NCBI RefSeq assembly: GCF_001412535.1
Contig: NZ_CP011774.1
Location: 2,785,501-2,849,500, forward strand
DNA: 64,000 nucleotides
DNA from: Limnohabitans sp. 63ED37-2
GTDB taxonomy: Bacteria; Pseudomonadota; Gammaproteobacteria; Burkholderiales; Burkholderiaceae_C
Reading direction: 5' to 3'
Position numbers and translations under genes: made by a program. Below the pieces are notes generated by a model that saw only the letters and a program-made list of their open reading frames with translations, did no database searches and was not told where the DNA came from. Shown piece by piece: positions 17,345-26,350 of the stretch (the stretch's first letter is position 1; each line of letters begins with the position of its first letter).

Positions 17345-17911
17345 TCATTTGCTCTGTGAAGCGGTGATGGAAAAACTCACCTGGATGTCGTTGGCCACCA
17401 CGTCGAACTTGGCCCACATGCCTTCACCGATGCCGAAGTCACCACGCTTCATGGCAAAACCCCCCGTGAGCAGGCCTTCTTTCCCCTGGACGGTGTGCTT
17501 CATCGGAAATTTGACTTCGCGACTTTGGCCTTTGATGCTGAGCGTCCCCAGCACTTCGTATTGGTTGGGCGCGGTTGGTTTGATTTGCTTGCTCACAAAC
17601 TGGGCTTTGGGAAACGCGGCGGTGTTGAACCAGGACTTGCTCACGACTTCTTGGTCGGCCTCGCCCGAGCCGGTGTCCACACTGGCCAGTTCGACTTCAA
17701 AGCTGGCTTTGCCTTGTTCGGCTTTGACCGGGTCAAAGTTGACTTGCGCGGTGAATTTTTTAAAGCGCCCGTCAGCGCTCACACCCATTTGTTTGTAGTT
17801 GAAAGTGATGCTGCTCTTGGCAGGCACGATGGATTGGTAAGGCGCGGCCTGGACTTGCCAAGCGATCGTGGCGGCTGACAGGGCGAGGAGGGATTTCAAT
17901 AGGGTGGTCAT
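17345..17911 (-). CDS. YceI-family periplasmic protein (first copy)
   Basis: A 188-residue YceI paralogue. Signal peptide MTTLLKSLLALSAATIAWQV ends at QA-APYQS; the mature part has ITFNYKQMGVSADGRFKKF and VELASVDTGSGEADQEV. It is clearly diverged from the downstream copy. AAGGAA precedes the ATG. It lies 56 bases after cytochrome b561, whose quinol-oxidising or haem-transfer role would be served by a lipid-binding partner (inference). Confidence 0.9.
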   Translation of the reverse strand: MTTLLKSLLALSAATIAWQVQAAPYQSIVPAKSSITFNYKQMGVSADGRFKKFTAQVNFDPVKAEQGKASFEVELASVDTGSGEADQEVVSKSWFNTAAFPKAQFVSKQIKPTAPNQYEVLGTLSIKGQSREVKFPMKHTVQGKEGLLTGGFAMKRGDFGIGEGMWAKFDVVANDIQVSFSITASQSK

Positions 17912-17967
17912 GGGGTTCCTTTTGGAGAGGCGTTGAGCCATCGGTGCAGGCCAAACGATATGGGCAT

Positions 17968-18498
17968 TCAGCGGGCGGGCAACATGCGGCGCAAGGTGTC
18001 GTCTTTGTGCACGATGTGGTGCCACAGCGATGCCCCGGCATGCCCTGCGATCAGCAGCAACAAGCCCACGTTCAGGGCCCAGTGCAACTGGGCCAATTGA
18101 TCGCCCAGCGCTTTGTCTTTGGCCAGCAAGTCGGGCAAGGGCAAGACGCCGAACCACACCGTCTGAAAGCCTTTGGCCGAACTCATCAGCCAACCCGTGA
18201 GGGGAATCACGACCATCAGCGCATAAAGCACCCAATGCCCGGCGTGCGCTGCGAGTTTCATGGCGCGGGTCATGCCCGCAGGCAGCGCGGGTGGTGGGAA
18301 CATGAGCCGCCAAGCCAGGCGCAGCCCGACCAAAATGAACACACTCACCCCAGCCCATTTGTGCCACGAGTAGTACTGCAGCTTGTCGGGCGACAAAGGC
18401 AAATCGGTCATGTAAAAGCCGAGAGCGAGCATGCCCAAAATCAAAAGTGCCATCAGCCAGTGCAGGCTTTTGGCCACGGCGGTGTAGTGCGTGTTCAT
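17968..18498 (-). CDS. Cytochrome b561
   Basis: A 176-residue four-helix membrane cytochrome b561 (YceJ/CybB type). Helices lie at about 9-29 (SLHWLMALLILGMLALGFYM), 43-62, 82-104 and 136-158. Haem-ligand histidines are visible as H13 (SLHW), H46 (WHKW) and in the last helix near LHWALN and AGHAG. The start MNTHYTAVAKSLHW gives the standard length. It heads the b561-yceI-yceI group. Confidence 0.9.
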   Translation of the reverse strand: MNTHYTAVAKSLHWLMALLILGMLALGFYMTDLPLSPDKLQYYSWHKWAGVSVFILVGLRLAWRLMFPPPALPAGMTRAMKLAAHAGHWVLYALMVVIPLTGWLMSSAKGFQTVWFGVLPLPDLLAKDKALGDQLAQLHWALNVGLLLLIAGHAGASLWHHIVHKDDTLRRMLPAR

Positions 18499-18520
18499 GG
18501 TGTCCAGTCTCGGGAGAGGG

Positions 18521-19306
18521 TCAGTGGAAGGCGTAGCCATCCATGGCGATGACGTGGTCGCTGATGCCTCGGAAAAACGCTTCGGCTTGTGCGTCGGCTC
18601 CTGCTGCGCCCAAGGCGGTGAAGAGCGGCAGCAGGTGTTCGTCGCTGGGGTGGGCACGCTGGCCAGCGGCTTGTTGGCGGTAGGCCAGCAAGCCGGGCAC
18701 ATCGCGGGCCGCCATGTGGGTGTGGATCCAGTCGGCAAAAGTCTGCACATAAGCGGGTGTGGCACCGCCTTGCATGCGCACCACCATGAAGTCGCGCAGG
18801 TTGTGCGTGATGTTGCCGGAGGCCAGCACCAAAATGCCTTGCTGTGCCAGACCGGCCAGCGCCTGGCCTACGCGGTAGGCGTGTTCGGGGCCCAGGTGGC
18901 TTTGCACCGACAGCGGCACCACCGGCACGTCGGCGTCGGGGAACATTTGGCGCAGGGGAATCCAGGCGCCGTGGTCCAGGCCGCGCTGGGCGTCTTGCGC
19001 CACGGGCAGGCCCGCCGTTTGCAGGGCGTTCACCACTTGGGCGGCCACCTCGGGGCAGCCGGTGGCAGGGTATTGCATCTCGTACAGGCGCGGGTCAAAG
19101 CCGCCAAAGTCGTGGATGGTCTCGGGCCGGGTGGCAAAACCGACCGTGGGCACCGCCGTTTCCCAGTGCGGGCTGACCACCACGATGGCGCGGGGCGTGC
19201 CCAGCTGCGCCGCCACCTGCGTCATGGCCGCGCCCGCTGCACCGGGGTGCAGGGCAAACATGGGGGAGCCGTGGGGCACAAACAGAACGGGGCGTAGAGC
19301 AGGCAT
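18521..19306 (-). CDS. LigB-type extradiol dioxygenase (4,5-DOPA dioxygenase/YgiD-like)
   Basis: A 261-residue class III extradiol dioxygenase. It contains the metal-site segments LFVPHGSPMFAL, VVSPHWET, GLDHGAWIPLRQMFP and ASGNITHNL, all typical of the YgiD/DODA family that opens catechol rings. It is divergent from a LysR regulator with 99 bases between the two start codons. The substrate is unknown; family members act on DOPA-like or other catechols. A long open extension upstream of MPALRP runs antisense through lysR and is spurious. Confidence 0.88.
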   Translation of the reverse strand: MPALRPVLFVPHGSPMFALHPGAAGAAMTQVAAQLGTPRAIVVVSPHWETAVPTVGFATRPETIHDFGGFDPRLYEMQYPATGCPEVAAQVVNALQTAGLPVAQDAQRGLDHGAWIPLRQMFPDADVPVVPLSVQSHLGPEHAYRVGQALAGLAQQGILVLASGNITHNLRDFMVVRMQGGATPAYVQTFADWIHTHMAARDVPGLLAYRQQAAGQRAHPSDEHLLPLFTALGAAGADAQAEAFFRGISDHVIAMDGYAFH

Positions 19307-19385
19307 GGTGTATGGGTGTGGCGGGGTGCTGGGATGGACTTTAGGCGGGACAGTCGATTTAAAAAAGTAGCCAATCTTCAAATAT

Positions 19386-19406
19386 TTGTTGCAAAATTGG
19401 CAACAA
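19386..19406. promoter_or_regulatory. LysR-type operator at the lysR start codon
   Basis: TTGTTGC-N7-GCAACAA is a perfect inverted repeat with 7-base arms in the gap between the dioxygenase and lysR genes. Its last base is the A of the lysR ATG. The position suits negative autoregulation and control of the divergent dioxygenase gene. Confidence 0.6.
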
Positions 19407-20293
19407 TGGACAAACTCGATGCGATGCAAACCTTTGTGCGGGTGGCCGAAGCGGGCAGCTTCACCGCCGTGGCCGAGCAACTGCAGGTGGCCCGCTCGGT
19501 GGTCACGCGCCAAATTGCGGCACTGGAAAAGCGCTTGCGTGTCAAGCTCATCACGCGCAGCACCCGCAGCCTGACTCTCACGCCCGCTGGCGCGGCTTAC
19601 CTCGAAAAATGCCGCGTCATCCTGAACATGGTGGACGCCGCCGAGTCCAGTCTGGACGAAGAAAAAGCCGTGCCCCGAGGGCGCATCCGCCTGGGCCTGC
19701 CGCTGAGTTTTGGCCTGCAGCGGCTCATGCCCGCCCTGCTCGAGTTTGCCAAGGCGCAGCCGCACATTGAGCTGTTGATGGACTTTTCGGACCAGCGGGC
19801 CAATCTGATCGAAGAGGGCATTGACCTGTCGATCCGCATTACCGCCGACCTGCAACCTGGCGACATCGTGCGCACCCTTGGACATTGCCGACTGTTGACC
19901 CTCGCCTCGCCCGCCTACCTGTCTGAACACGGCGCTTTGCGCCACCCCGATGAATTGCGCCATCACGAGTGTTTGGTTTATTCCATGAGCCCCAAGGGGG
20001 CAAGCTGGCCTTACCGCGTGCAGGGTCAGCTGCAGGCGTTTGCGGTGCGGGGCCGCATCCAGGCCAACAACGGCCTGGCCTTGGTGCAGGCGGCCGCACA
20101 AGGCATGGGCATCACCTTGCAGCCCGACTTCATTGCCGAGCCTTTTTTGCAAAACGGCGAAGTGGTCGAAATCCTGCAGGACTTCGAAGCCTCGCGTCTG
20201 GGCATTTACGCCGTCTTGCCGAGCAACCGCTACATCCCGCACCGGGTGAATGTGCTGATCGAGCACTTGTCAGCCTTTCTGGCTGGCTCTTGA
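19406..20293 (+). CDS. LysR-family transcriptional regulator
   Basis: A 295-residue LTTR. The N-terminal helix-turn-helix is clear: MQTFVRVAEAGSFTAVAEQL followed by VTRQIAALEKRLRVKL. The effector domain runs from about 90 to 290 and resembles the CrgA/DmlR group. The start MDKLDAMQTF matches the family; an upstream extension lacks support. Divergent from the LigB-type dioxygenase, which is its likely target. Confidence 0.92.
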   Translation: MDKLDAMQTFVRVAEAGSFTAVAEQLQVARSVVTRQIAALEKRLRVKLITRSTRSLTLTPAGAAYLEKCRVILNMVDAAESSLDEEKAVPRGRIRLGLPLSFGLQRLMPALLEFAKAQPHIELLMDFSDQRANLIEEGIDLSIRITADLQPGDIVRTLGHCRLLTLASPAYLSEHGALRHPDELRHHECLVYSMSPKGASWPYRVQGQLQAFAVRGRIQANNGLALVQAAAQGMGITLQPDFIAEPFLQNGEVVEILQDFEASRLGIYAVLPSNRYIPHRVNVLIEHLSAFLAGS

Positions 20294-20404
20294 GGGGTCT
20301 GGCTGCTGTCTCGGTGTTGACGGCAGCGCCCGCGTTTCAAGCCACAATCCCCCCATCCTTTTTCACCCCTTTTGAACGCCTGTTTTTTTCGACTGGAAAC
20401 CGCC

Positions 20405-21841
20405 ATGACTTACCCCAACACCCAACTCTTCATCAACGGCCAATGGTGTGATGCCGAAGGCGGCCGCACACTGGCCGTGTTCAACCCCGCTACCGGCACC
20501 GAAATCGGCCGCCTGGCGCATGCGGGCATCCCTGACCTCGAGCGGGCCGCACAAGCCGCCCAAAAGGGTTTCGAGTTGTGGCGCGATGTGCCCGCCAATG
20601 AGCGCAGCGCCATCATGCGCAAGGCCGCCGCGCTGATGCGCGAACGCGCCCCGCAAATTGCCGAGCTGCTCACCCAAGAACAAGGCAAGCCCCTGGCCGA
20701 AGCCAAGGTCGAAGCCATGTCGGCCGCCGACATCATCGAGTGGTTTGCCGAAGAAGGCCGCCGCGTGTATGGCCGCATCGTGCCGCCGCGCAACATCCAC
20801 GTGCAGCAACAGGTGCTCAAGCAACCAGTAGGTCCCGTGGCCGCCTTCACGCCTTGGAACTTCCCCATCAACCAGGCCGTGCGCAAGATGTCTGCTGCCT
20901 TGGCCACGGGTTGCTCCATCATCGTCAAAGCGCCCGAAGAGACACCTGCTGCACCCGCCGAGTTGATCCGCGCCTTCCACGATGCAGGCGTGCCTGCGGG
21001 CGTGATCGGTCTGGTCTATGGCACCCCCGCCGAGATCTCGAACTACCTGATCGCGCACCCCTTGATCCGCAAGATCACCTTCACCGGCTCCACCCCCGTG
21101 GGCAAGCAACTGGCCGCCTTGGCGGGCCAGTACATGAAGCGCGTGACCATGGAGCTGGGCGGCCACGCCCCGGTCATCCTGGCCGAAGACGCCGACATTG
21201 CACTGGCGCTGAAGACCGCAGGTGCGGCCAAGTTCCGCAACGCGGGCCAGGTCTGCATCTCGCCCACCCGCTTTTTGGTGCACCATAAAATTGCCGACGC
21301 CTTTGCGGAACAATTTGCCGCACAAGCACAAGCCCTGAAAGTGGGCGACGGCCTGACCGCAGGCACCCAAATGGGCCCCTTGGCCAACGAGCGCCGCTTG
21401 GCCGCCATGCAGTCCATCGTGCAAGACGCCCGCGCCAAAGGCGCCAAGGTGCTCACGGGTGGTGAGCGCATTGGCACACAGGGCAACTTCTTTGCGCCCA
21501 CGGTGCTCTCGCATGTGCCGCTCGATGCCGACGTGGTGGTCAACGAGCCCTTTGGACCGATCGCCGCGGTCCGCAGTTTCGAGAACATCGACGACGCGAT
21601 TGCCGAAGCCAACCGCTTGCCTTTTGGTCTGGCCGGTTACGCCTTCACCAACTCCATGAAAACCATGCACCAGCTCAGCCAGCGTTTGGACGTGGGCATG
21701 CTGTGGGTCAACCAGCCTGCCGCGCCTTGGCCCGAGCTGCCTTTTGGCGGCGTCAAGGATTCGGGCTACGGCTCAGAAGGCGGCCCCGAGGCGCTGGAGG
21801 CTTACCTCAACAGCAAGACGGTCTCGATCTTCAACGCCTGA
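20405..21841 (+). CDS. gabD: NAD(P)-dependent succinate-semialdehyde dehydrogenase family protein
   Basis: A 478-residue aldehyde dehydrogenase. The catalytic Cys284 is in GQVCISPTR and the general base Glu250 in MELGGHAP. AFTPWNFPINQ and GSTPVG supply the cofactor site. The closest characterised family is GabD-like succinate-semialdehyde dehydrogenase; other small aldehydes remain possible. GGAAA stands 6 bases before ATG. The gene ends 6 bases before pcp. Confidence 0.85.
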   Translation: MTYPNTQLFINGQWCDAEGGRTLAVFNPATGTEIGRLAHAGIPDLERAAQAAQKGFELWRDVPANERSAIMRKAAALMRERAPQIAELLTQEQGKPLAEAKVEAMSAADIIEWFAEEGRRVYGRIVPPRNIHVQQQVLKQPVGPVAAFTPWNFPINQAVRKMSAALATGCSIIVKAPEETPAAPAELIRAFHDAGVPAGVIGLVYGTPAEISNYLIAHPLIRKITFTGSTPVGKQLAALAGQYMKRVTMELGGHAPVILAEDADIALALKTAGAAKFRNAGQVCISPTRFLVHHKIADAFAEQFAAQAQALKVGDGLTAGTQMGPLANERRLAAMQSIVQDARAKGAKVLTGGERIGTQGNFFAPTVLSHVPLDADVVVNEPFGPIAAVRSFENIDDAIAEANRLPFGLAGYAFTNSMKTMHQLSQRLDVGMLWVNQPAAPWPELPFGGVKDSGYGSEGGPEALEAYLNSKTVSIFNA

Positions 21842-21846
21842 CCACC

Positions 21847-22521
21847 ATGGCCGTGGTGCGCATCCTGGTCACTGGCTTTGAGCCCTTTGATGGGCAAAGC
21901 CTCAACCCGTCTTGGGAGGTGGCGCGGGCCTTGCACGGCTTGCAACTGCAGGGTGAGCAGGGTGCTCAGGTCACAGCGGTGCAACTGCCCTGTGTGTTTG
22001 CGACGGCCCTGCCCACTTTGCAACAGGCCCTGGCACAGCACCGCCCAGACATCGTGCTGGCGCTGGGCCAGGCCGAGGGTCGATGCGACTTCTCGGTGGA
22101 GCGGGTGGCCATCAATGTGCAGGACGCCCGCATCCCCGACAACGCGGGGGCGCAGCCCATCGATGTGCCGGTGATCGCTGGGGGGCCAGCGGCCTACTTC
22201 AGCACCTTGCCCATCAAGAGCCTGGTGGCGGGTTTGAAGGCGGCAGGTTATCCGGCCTCGGTTTCACAAACCGCGGGCACCTTTGTCTGCAACCAGGTGT
22301 TTTATGCCCTGCAGCACACGCTCGCTGGGCTGGGGGTGCACAGCGGCTTCATGCATTTGCCGCTGCTGCCCGAGCAAGCCGCGCAGTGGAAAGGCCCAAC
22401 CCTGCCCAGCTGGCCCGCCCCTTTTCAAATCGCAGGGGTAACCCAGGCCTTGGCCTTGCTGGTGGCGCAGCGCCAGCAAAAACGGGGGGACGCGGCCATC
22501 ACTGGCGGCACACTGAACTGA
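21847..22521 (+). CDS. pcp: Pyroglutamyl-peptidase I
   Basis: A 224-residue cysteine peptidase of family C15 that removes N-terminal pyroglutamate. It opens ILVTGFEPFDGQSLNPSWE. The triad is visible as Glu85 (SVERVAIN), Cys148 (GTFVCNQVFY) and His170 (SGFMHLPLLP). It starts 6 bases after the aldehyde dehydrogenase gene, so the two are probably one transcript. Length is normal. Confidence 0.93.
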   Translation: MAVVRILVTGFEPFDGQSLNPSWEVARALHGLQLQGEQGAQVTAVQLPCVFATALPTLQQALAQHRPDIVLALGQAEGRCDFSVERVAINVQDARIPDNAGAQPIDVPVIAGGPAAYFSTLPIKSLVAGLKAAGYPASVSQTAGTFVCNQVFYALQHTLAGLGVHSGFMHLPLLPEQAAQWKGPTLPSWPAPFQIAGVTQALALLVAQRQQKRGDAAITGGTLN

Positions 22522-22637
22522 AGCCGCACGGTTGGGCCCACGGGCGGGGCTATCCCGCTGTTTTGGCGTGCCAACGCACAGACGCTGATGGCGGTTTTCA
22601 CGATCATGGGGCTACAGACAAAACTACAGGAGCCCCC

Positions 22638-23066
22638 ATGCATCCACACAACATTTGCCGGTGCGTGATCGCCAGCATCCTCAGCATCACCGCTTCGTCT
22701 TGGGCGCAGACTTCGGTGGGTTTGGGCCGCGCCGATTCCAAAGACAACTGCGCCAGTTGCCATGGCGCATCGGGCAGGGGCGATGGTCCGGTGCATTCGT
22801 TTTTGGTCAAGTCCCCTTCGGACCTGACCACCATCACCCAGCGCCATGGCGGCAAGTTTCCGCAGGAGTTGATGTGGGAGGTGATCGACGGCCGCTGGTC
22901 AGGCGAGACCGGGCCGCACGGCTCGCGCGAGATGCCGGTCTGGGGCAAGGAGTTCAAGGCACGCGCCATGACGGTGCCGGGCGACTCGGCCACCACCGCC
23001 GAGTGGTCGGCACGCAACCGCATCGTGTCCTTGCTCAAGTACCTAGAGACGATCCAGCGGCCTTGA
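22638..23066 (+). CDS. Small periplasmic c-type cytochrome
   Basis: A 142-residue exported monoheme cytochrome c. A signal peptide ends near SWA-QTSVG. The haem site CASCH (C38, C41, H42) follows GRADSKDN, and a methionine in EMPVWGKEF may be the sixth ligand. CAGGAG lies 5 bases before the ATG. Its 3' end overlaps the 3' end of the convergent MpaB-like gene by 32 bases. Redox partner unknown. Confidence 0.85.
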   Translation: MHPHNICRCVIASILSITASSWAQTSVGLGRADSKDNCASCHGASGRGDGPVHSFLVKSPSDLTTITQRHGGKFPQELMWEVIDGRWSGETGPHGSREMPVWGKEFKARAMTVPGDSATTAEWSARNRIVSLLKYLETIQRP

Positions 23067-24009
23067 ACGCTTGGCTTGTCATTGCCGGGTCCATGCGCTG
23101 GCGTGCGCGGGCGGCCACGCCCGTGTCGGCAAAAGCCCAGGCCAGCGACGCACCCATGCCTTGCAAGGCCGTGCGCACCGCCGCCTGCTCCAGCGGGCAG
23201 CTGGGTTCGCGCCCCAGCATCTCCAGCGCCCAATCGGGCAACATCTGAAACGCCGCCCGCACGATCAGGCTCACCAAGGGCCGGTCTAGGGGCGCACACG
23301 GGTAATGCTCAATCAGAGCAATCGTCTCTCGCGTGCGCTCGTCCACCCGCAACTCGGGCCGATAGGCTTGCAGCTGCGTGAGGGCCTGATGGCGTGTCAT
23401 GGGCAGGTCGATGGCGCCCAGCCGCTGGCCAACTTGTGCCATTTCGGCAAAGTACAGGTCTTGCCTGTTGGTGGGCAAAGGCTGCAGCGACAGGTCTTGG
23501 TAGGCCCGCAAAAAACTCGTGGTCTCGCCAAGATGCACCCATCGGATCAGTTCCGGGTCATTGGCCACATAGGGCGTGCCGTCGGGCAGTGTGCCGCGAA
23601 TGTGCGCATGGATGCGGTTGACCCGCTCGATGGTCAACAAAGCCGCCGCCGTGCCGCCATAGGTGGTGGTGGCCACAAACAAGGCGGTGCGCCCCAGCCG
23701 CGCCTGCAGCTGGGTGCGAAAACTCGAGTGATCCCACACAGCGGCCAATGCCCGGGGATGCAAGGCCTGCAGCATCAGCGAAGACAAGCCCCCGGTCATC
23801 ATGGCCACAAAGTGCGCGTGCACCTGCCAGGCGGCCGAGTCGGGCCCAAACAGACCGGGGTCACCCACAGGCTGCAAAAAGTCCCGTGTATCGCCCGTGG
23901 CCCCGGTCATGGCCCGCACGCGCTGGCCCAGCTGGTCCTTGATCTGCGCTTCGATCTGCGTTTGCAGCTGGGCGAGCAAGGGCGATTGAAAAAATAATGG
24001 TCTGGCCAT
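23035..24009 (-). CDS. MpaB-family (DUF2236) oxygenase
   Basis: A 324-residue protein of the MpaB/latex-clearing-like DUF2236 family, a b-type haem oxygenase group. Recognised from GDPGLFGPDSAAWQVHAHF, the LMLQALHPRALAAVWDHS segment and ATTTYGGTAAALLTIERVN with IRWVHLGETTSFLRAY. The start MARPLFFQ gives the usual length; an N-terminal extension in frame has no support. Substrate unknown. Confidence 0.83.
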   Translation of the reverse strand: MARPLFFQSPLLAQLQTQIEAQIKDQLGQRVRAMTGATGDTRDFLQPVGDPGLFGPDSAAWQVHAHFVAMMTGGLSSLMLQALHPRALAAVWDHSSFRTQLQARLGRTALFVATTTYGGTAAALLTIERVNRIHAHIRGTLPDGTPYVANDPELIRWVHLGETTSFLRAYQDLSLQPLPTNRQDLYFAEMAQVGQRLGAIDLPMTRHQALTQLQAYRPELRVDERTRETIALIEHYPCAPLDRPLVSLIVRAAFQMLPDWALEMLGREPSCPLEQAAVRTALQGMGASLAWAFADTGVAARARQRMDPAMTSQAFKAAGSSLGT

Positions 24010-24197
24010 GGCCTGCTGGTTTGGAAAACCCCGAGTGTGGTTCAGCGGGCGCTGCCGTGCAGGATCAAGGGCAATGACCTGTGCCAGAACGCCTTGGGTC
24101 GAGCGAATAACCCGGCACAAAACAAGCCCATTACATGAACACTGGGTCTGCACCCCTGGCCATGGCCGAACATGCAGGGTTAAATTTTGGAGACCTT

Positions 24198-24815
24198 ATG
24201 GCCTGGCTGGACTTTTTGAAAAACGGCAATGAACTGAGTGAACTGCTGATTGAGGGCAACAATCCTTACGGCGCTCAGCTGCTCAAGCAAGCCGATGTGG
24301 ACCAGATGCGCAACCACATCCAGCCCGACGAGCGGGTGCTGGGCTATGTGCTGGGCCGCGTGGTTTTGTCCGGCCGTGGCCTGTGGTTGCTGACCGACCG
24401 CCAGCTGCTGGTCTCAGAAAACGACACGGGCACCTTGGTGCACCACTTTGCCCTGAAAGACATCACCCAGGCCGAATGCGTCAAAGGCAAGTACGGCTAC
24501 ACCCTGCGTGTAACCGCCGCTGGCCAGCAGCGCAGCGTGTACGGTGCATCCAGCCACCTGGCCGCGGTGTTTTACCGCGCTTTGGGCCAAAAAGTCTCTT
24601 GCAGCCCTGTGTACAAACCCACCGCGCTGGACGCCGACGACGTGGCCGAAGTGGTGCATCACTTCTCGGACGCCGCGCTGCGCCTGCAACCTGTGGCCCT
24701 GGTCAACGCCGATGCCCGCGCCCTTATCGCCCAATTGGCCCAAGATGCTGCCAACCAAGGCTGGCTGCAGGCCAGCGAGGCCAGCCAAGTGCGCCAGGCC
24801 GAAGCCGCGCACTGA
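24198..24815 (+). CDS. Bacterial PH-domain (YokE-like) protein
   Basis: A 205-residue soluble protein with a bacterial pleckstrin-homology fold at about 35-130. The segment PDERVLGYVLGRVVLSGRGL followed by WLLTDRQLLV and the HFALKDITQAECVKGKYGYT strand pattern resemble YokE/bPH proteins. The C-terminal 60 residues are an Ala/Gln-rich helix. GGAG lies 6 bases before the ATG. No signal or membrane segment. Function unknown; it ends 3 bases from the convergent lipocalin gene. Confidence 0.65.
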   Translation: MAWLDFLKNGNELSELLIEGNNPYGAQLLKQADVDQMRNHIQPDERVLGYVLGRVVLSGRGLWLLTDRQLLVSENDTGTLVHHFALKDITQAECVKGKYGYTLRVTAAGQQRSVYGASSHLAAVFYRALGQKVSCSPVYKPTALDADDVAEVVHHFSDAALRLQPVALVNADARALIAQLAQDAANQGWLQASEASQVRQAEAAH

Positions 24816-24818
24816 GAC

Positions 24819-25421
24819 TCAAGGCCGACTGGGCTCGATCCGTTGGAGGTCGAAGCCCCGGTCGTGCAGTCTGCCCAGCAACTCCTGGTAGGTGGCTGCT
24901 GGCATTTGTGGCGTGCGCGATAGGATCCACAGGTAGTCTCGATCAGGCTCACTCACCACCACCCATTGGTAGTTCGGGTCTAAGTCGATGATCCAGTAAT
25001 CACCCCAAACCATGGGGATGAAGGACAGCCACTCGGGGGCAAAACGCACCTTGAGCCGAGGGGAATTGGGTCCGCCGATTTGGCGTGCCGCACCCAGCGC
25101 CTCGCTCCATTCCCCCTTGTCGGTTTTGCAGCGGTTGAGCACCTGCACCCGGCCATCGGCTTGCAGCGTGTAGGTCGCCTGCGTACTGCTGACGCATTTT
25201 TTCTGAAACCAATTCGGGTATTTGGCGATCTCGTGCCAAGTGCCCATGTAGCGCGGCACGTCGACCGAGGGCACGGTTTGCAAAGGCGCGGGCTCGGCCT
25301 GCACCGGCCCCGTGGCCGCACAAACCATCACCACCAAGGTCAGCCATGCTGCGGCCATTCGATTCGAAGCAGATAGACCTGCTCCTCGGCCAGCAGCGTT
25401 CTTCGGAAGGGTGGAGTTCAT
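24819..25421 (-). CDS. Lipocalin family protein (Blc-like)
   Basis: A 200-residue exported lipocalin. A Sec signal ends near VQA-EPAPLQT. The lipocalin signature GTWHEIAKYPNWFQKKC and the later WIIDLDPNYQWVVVSEPDRD match bacterial lipocalin Blc, which binds lysophospholipids or fatty acids. Unlike E. coli Blc it has no convincing lipobox, so it may be a soluble periplasmic form. AGGA precedes the ATG by 9 bases. Confidence 0.88.
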   Translation of the reverse strand: MNSTLPKNAAGRGAGLSASNRMAAAWLTLVVMVCAATGPVQAEPAPLQTVPSVDVPRYMGTWHEIAKYPNWFQKKCVSSTQATYTLQADGRVQVLNRCKTDKGEWSEALGAARQIGGPNSPRLKVRFAPEWLSFIPMVWGDYWIIDLDPNYQWVVVSEPDRDYLWILSRTPQMPAATYQELLGRLHDRGFDLQRIEPSRP

Positions 25422-25484
25422 GGGTTTGTCCTGTGTGGGGTGTTTGCGGTGAGCTTGCCACAGCGCCCGCTGCTGTTCTGTCTG

Positions 25485-26279
25485 CTACACCACGATCGGG
25501 GTCAGTGCGCCGTCCATGCTCATGCAAATGCCGGTGACGTAACTGGCCTTGGACGAGGCCAAAAACAGCACCGCGTTGGCGATCTCTTCGGGCTCGGCCA
25601 TGCGGCCCAGCGGGATTTTGGCGACCGACTGCGCCTTGACCTGTTCGGGGCTGATGCCCTGGAGTCGGGATTCAGCGGCCAGGCCCTCGTTCAGACGGTC
25701 GGTCAGGGTCAGGCCCGGGTTGACCGCATTCACGCGGATGCCCTGCCCGCCATAAGCGGCGGCCATGCCTGCGCTCACCAGCATCAGCGCCGCATTGGCC
25801 GCGCCGCCGGGCAGGTGAATGGGGCTGGCCACTTTGCCGCCGTTGCCCACCACGTTCACCACCGCGCCCTGCCCGCGTGCGGCCATGCGCTGGATGCACG
25901 GTGTGAGCATGTGGATGGTGGTGAAGTACTTGGCCTGCATGGCGTCGGCAAAGGCCTCGGGCGTGAGCTCTGAGGCCGGTGTGCGTTTGGCCGCGCCTGC
26001 TGAATTGACCAGCACGTCGACGGGGCCGAACGCGGCTTCGGCCTCGCTCAGGGCCACCAGTGCGGCCGAGGCATCGCGCAAATTGGCGGCCACGGTGTGG
26101 ATGCGTTCGGCGGGAAACGCGGCTTGCAGCTGAGCGCGGGCGGCGTCCAGGTTGGCGCTGTCGCGCGAGACCAGGCTCACGCGTGCGCCTTCGGCCAGAA
26201 AGCCCCGCGCACAGGCCAGGCCAATGCCTTTGCTGCCGCCGGTGATGAGGATGTGCTTGTCGCTTAAGTGCAGGTCCAT
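25485..26279 (-). CDS. SDR-family protein lacking the YxxxK catalytic motif
   Basis: A 264-residue short-chain dehydrogenase-like protein. The cofactor half is intact: ITGGSKGIG near residue 11-19, the NSAG motif, and IRVNAVNPG later. Aligned from that IRVNAV block, the position of YSASK reads GGAAN, so both catalytic Tyr and Lys are replaced, and the usual Ser region reads VVGNGG. The DNA supports these codons. The protein may bind NAD(P) without classical catalysis or use another mechanism. Divergent from the isocitrate-lyase-family gene, 71 bases apart. Confidence 0.82.
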   Translation of the reverse strand: MDLHLSDKHILITGGSKGIGLACARGFLAEGARVSLVSRDSANLDAARAQLQAAFPAERIHTVAANLRDASAALVALSEAEAAFGPVDVLVNSAGAAKRTPASELTPEAFADAMQAKYFTTIHMLTPCIQRMAARGQGAVVNVVGNGGKVASPIHLPGGAANAALMLVSAGMAAAYGGQGIRVNAVNPGLTLTDRLNEGLAAESRLQGISPEQVKAQSVAKIPLGRMAEPEEIANAVLFLASSKASYVTGICMSMDGALTPIVV

Positions 26280-26350
26280 GGGGTGCTTCTCTGATGAAAT
26301 CAAAAATTCTGTTCCTGTCAATTTAATCACTCTTGCACGAGTCCTGCTCC

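Noticed and set aside
16611..17798. A 395-codon open frame antisense to the two yceI genes
   Set aside because: Both yceI genes have signal peptides, ribosome sites and family motifs on the other strand. The antisense product has no recognisable domain.
19300..20266. N-terminal extension of the LigB-type dioxygenase through lysR
   Set aside because: The extension lies wholly antisense to lysR and lacks family similarity. The family start MPALRPVLFVPHG is inside.
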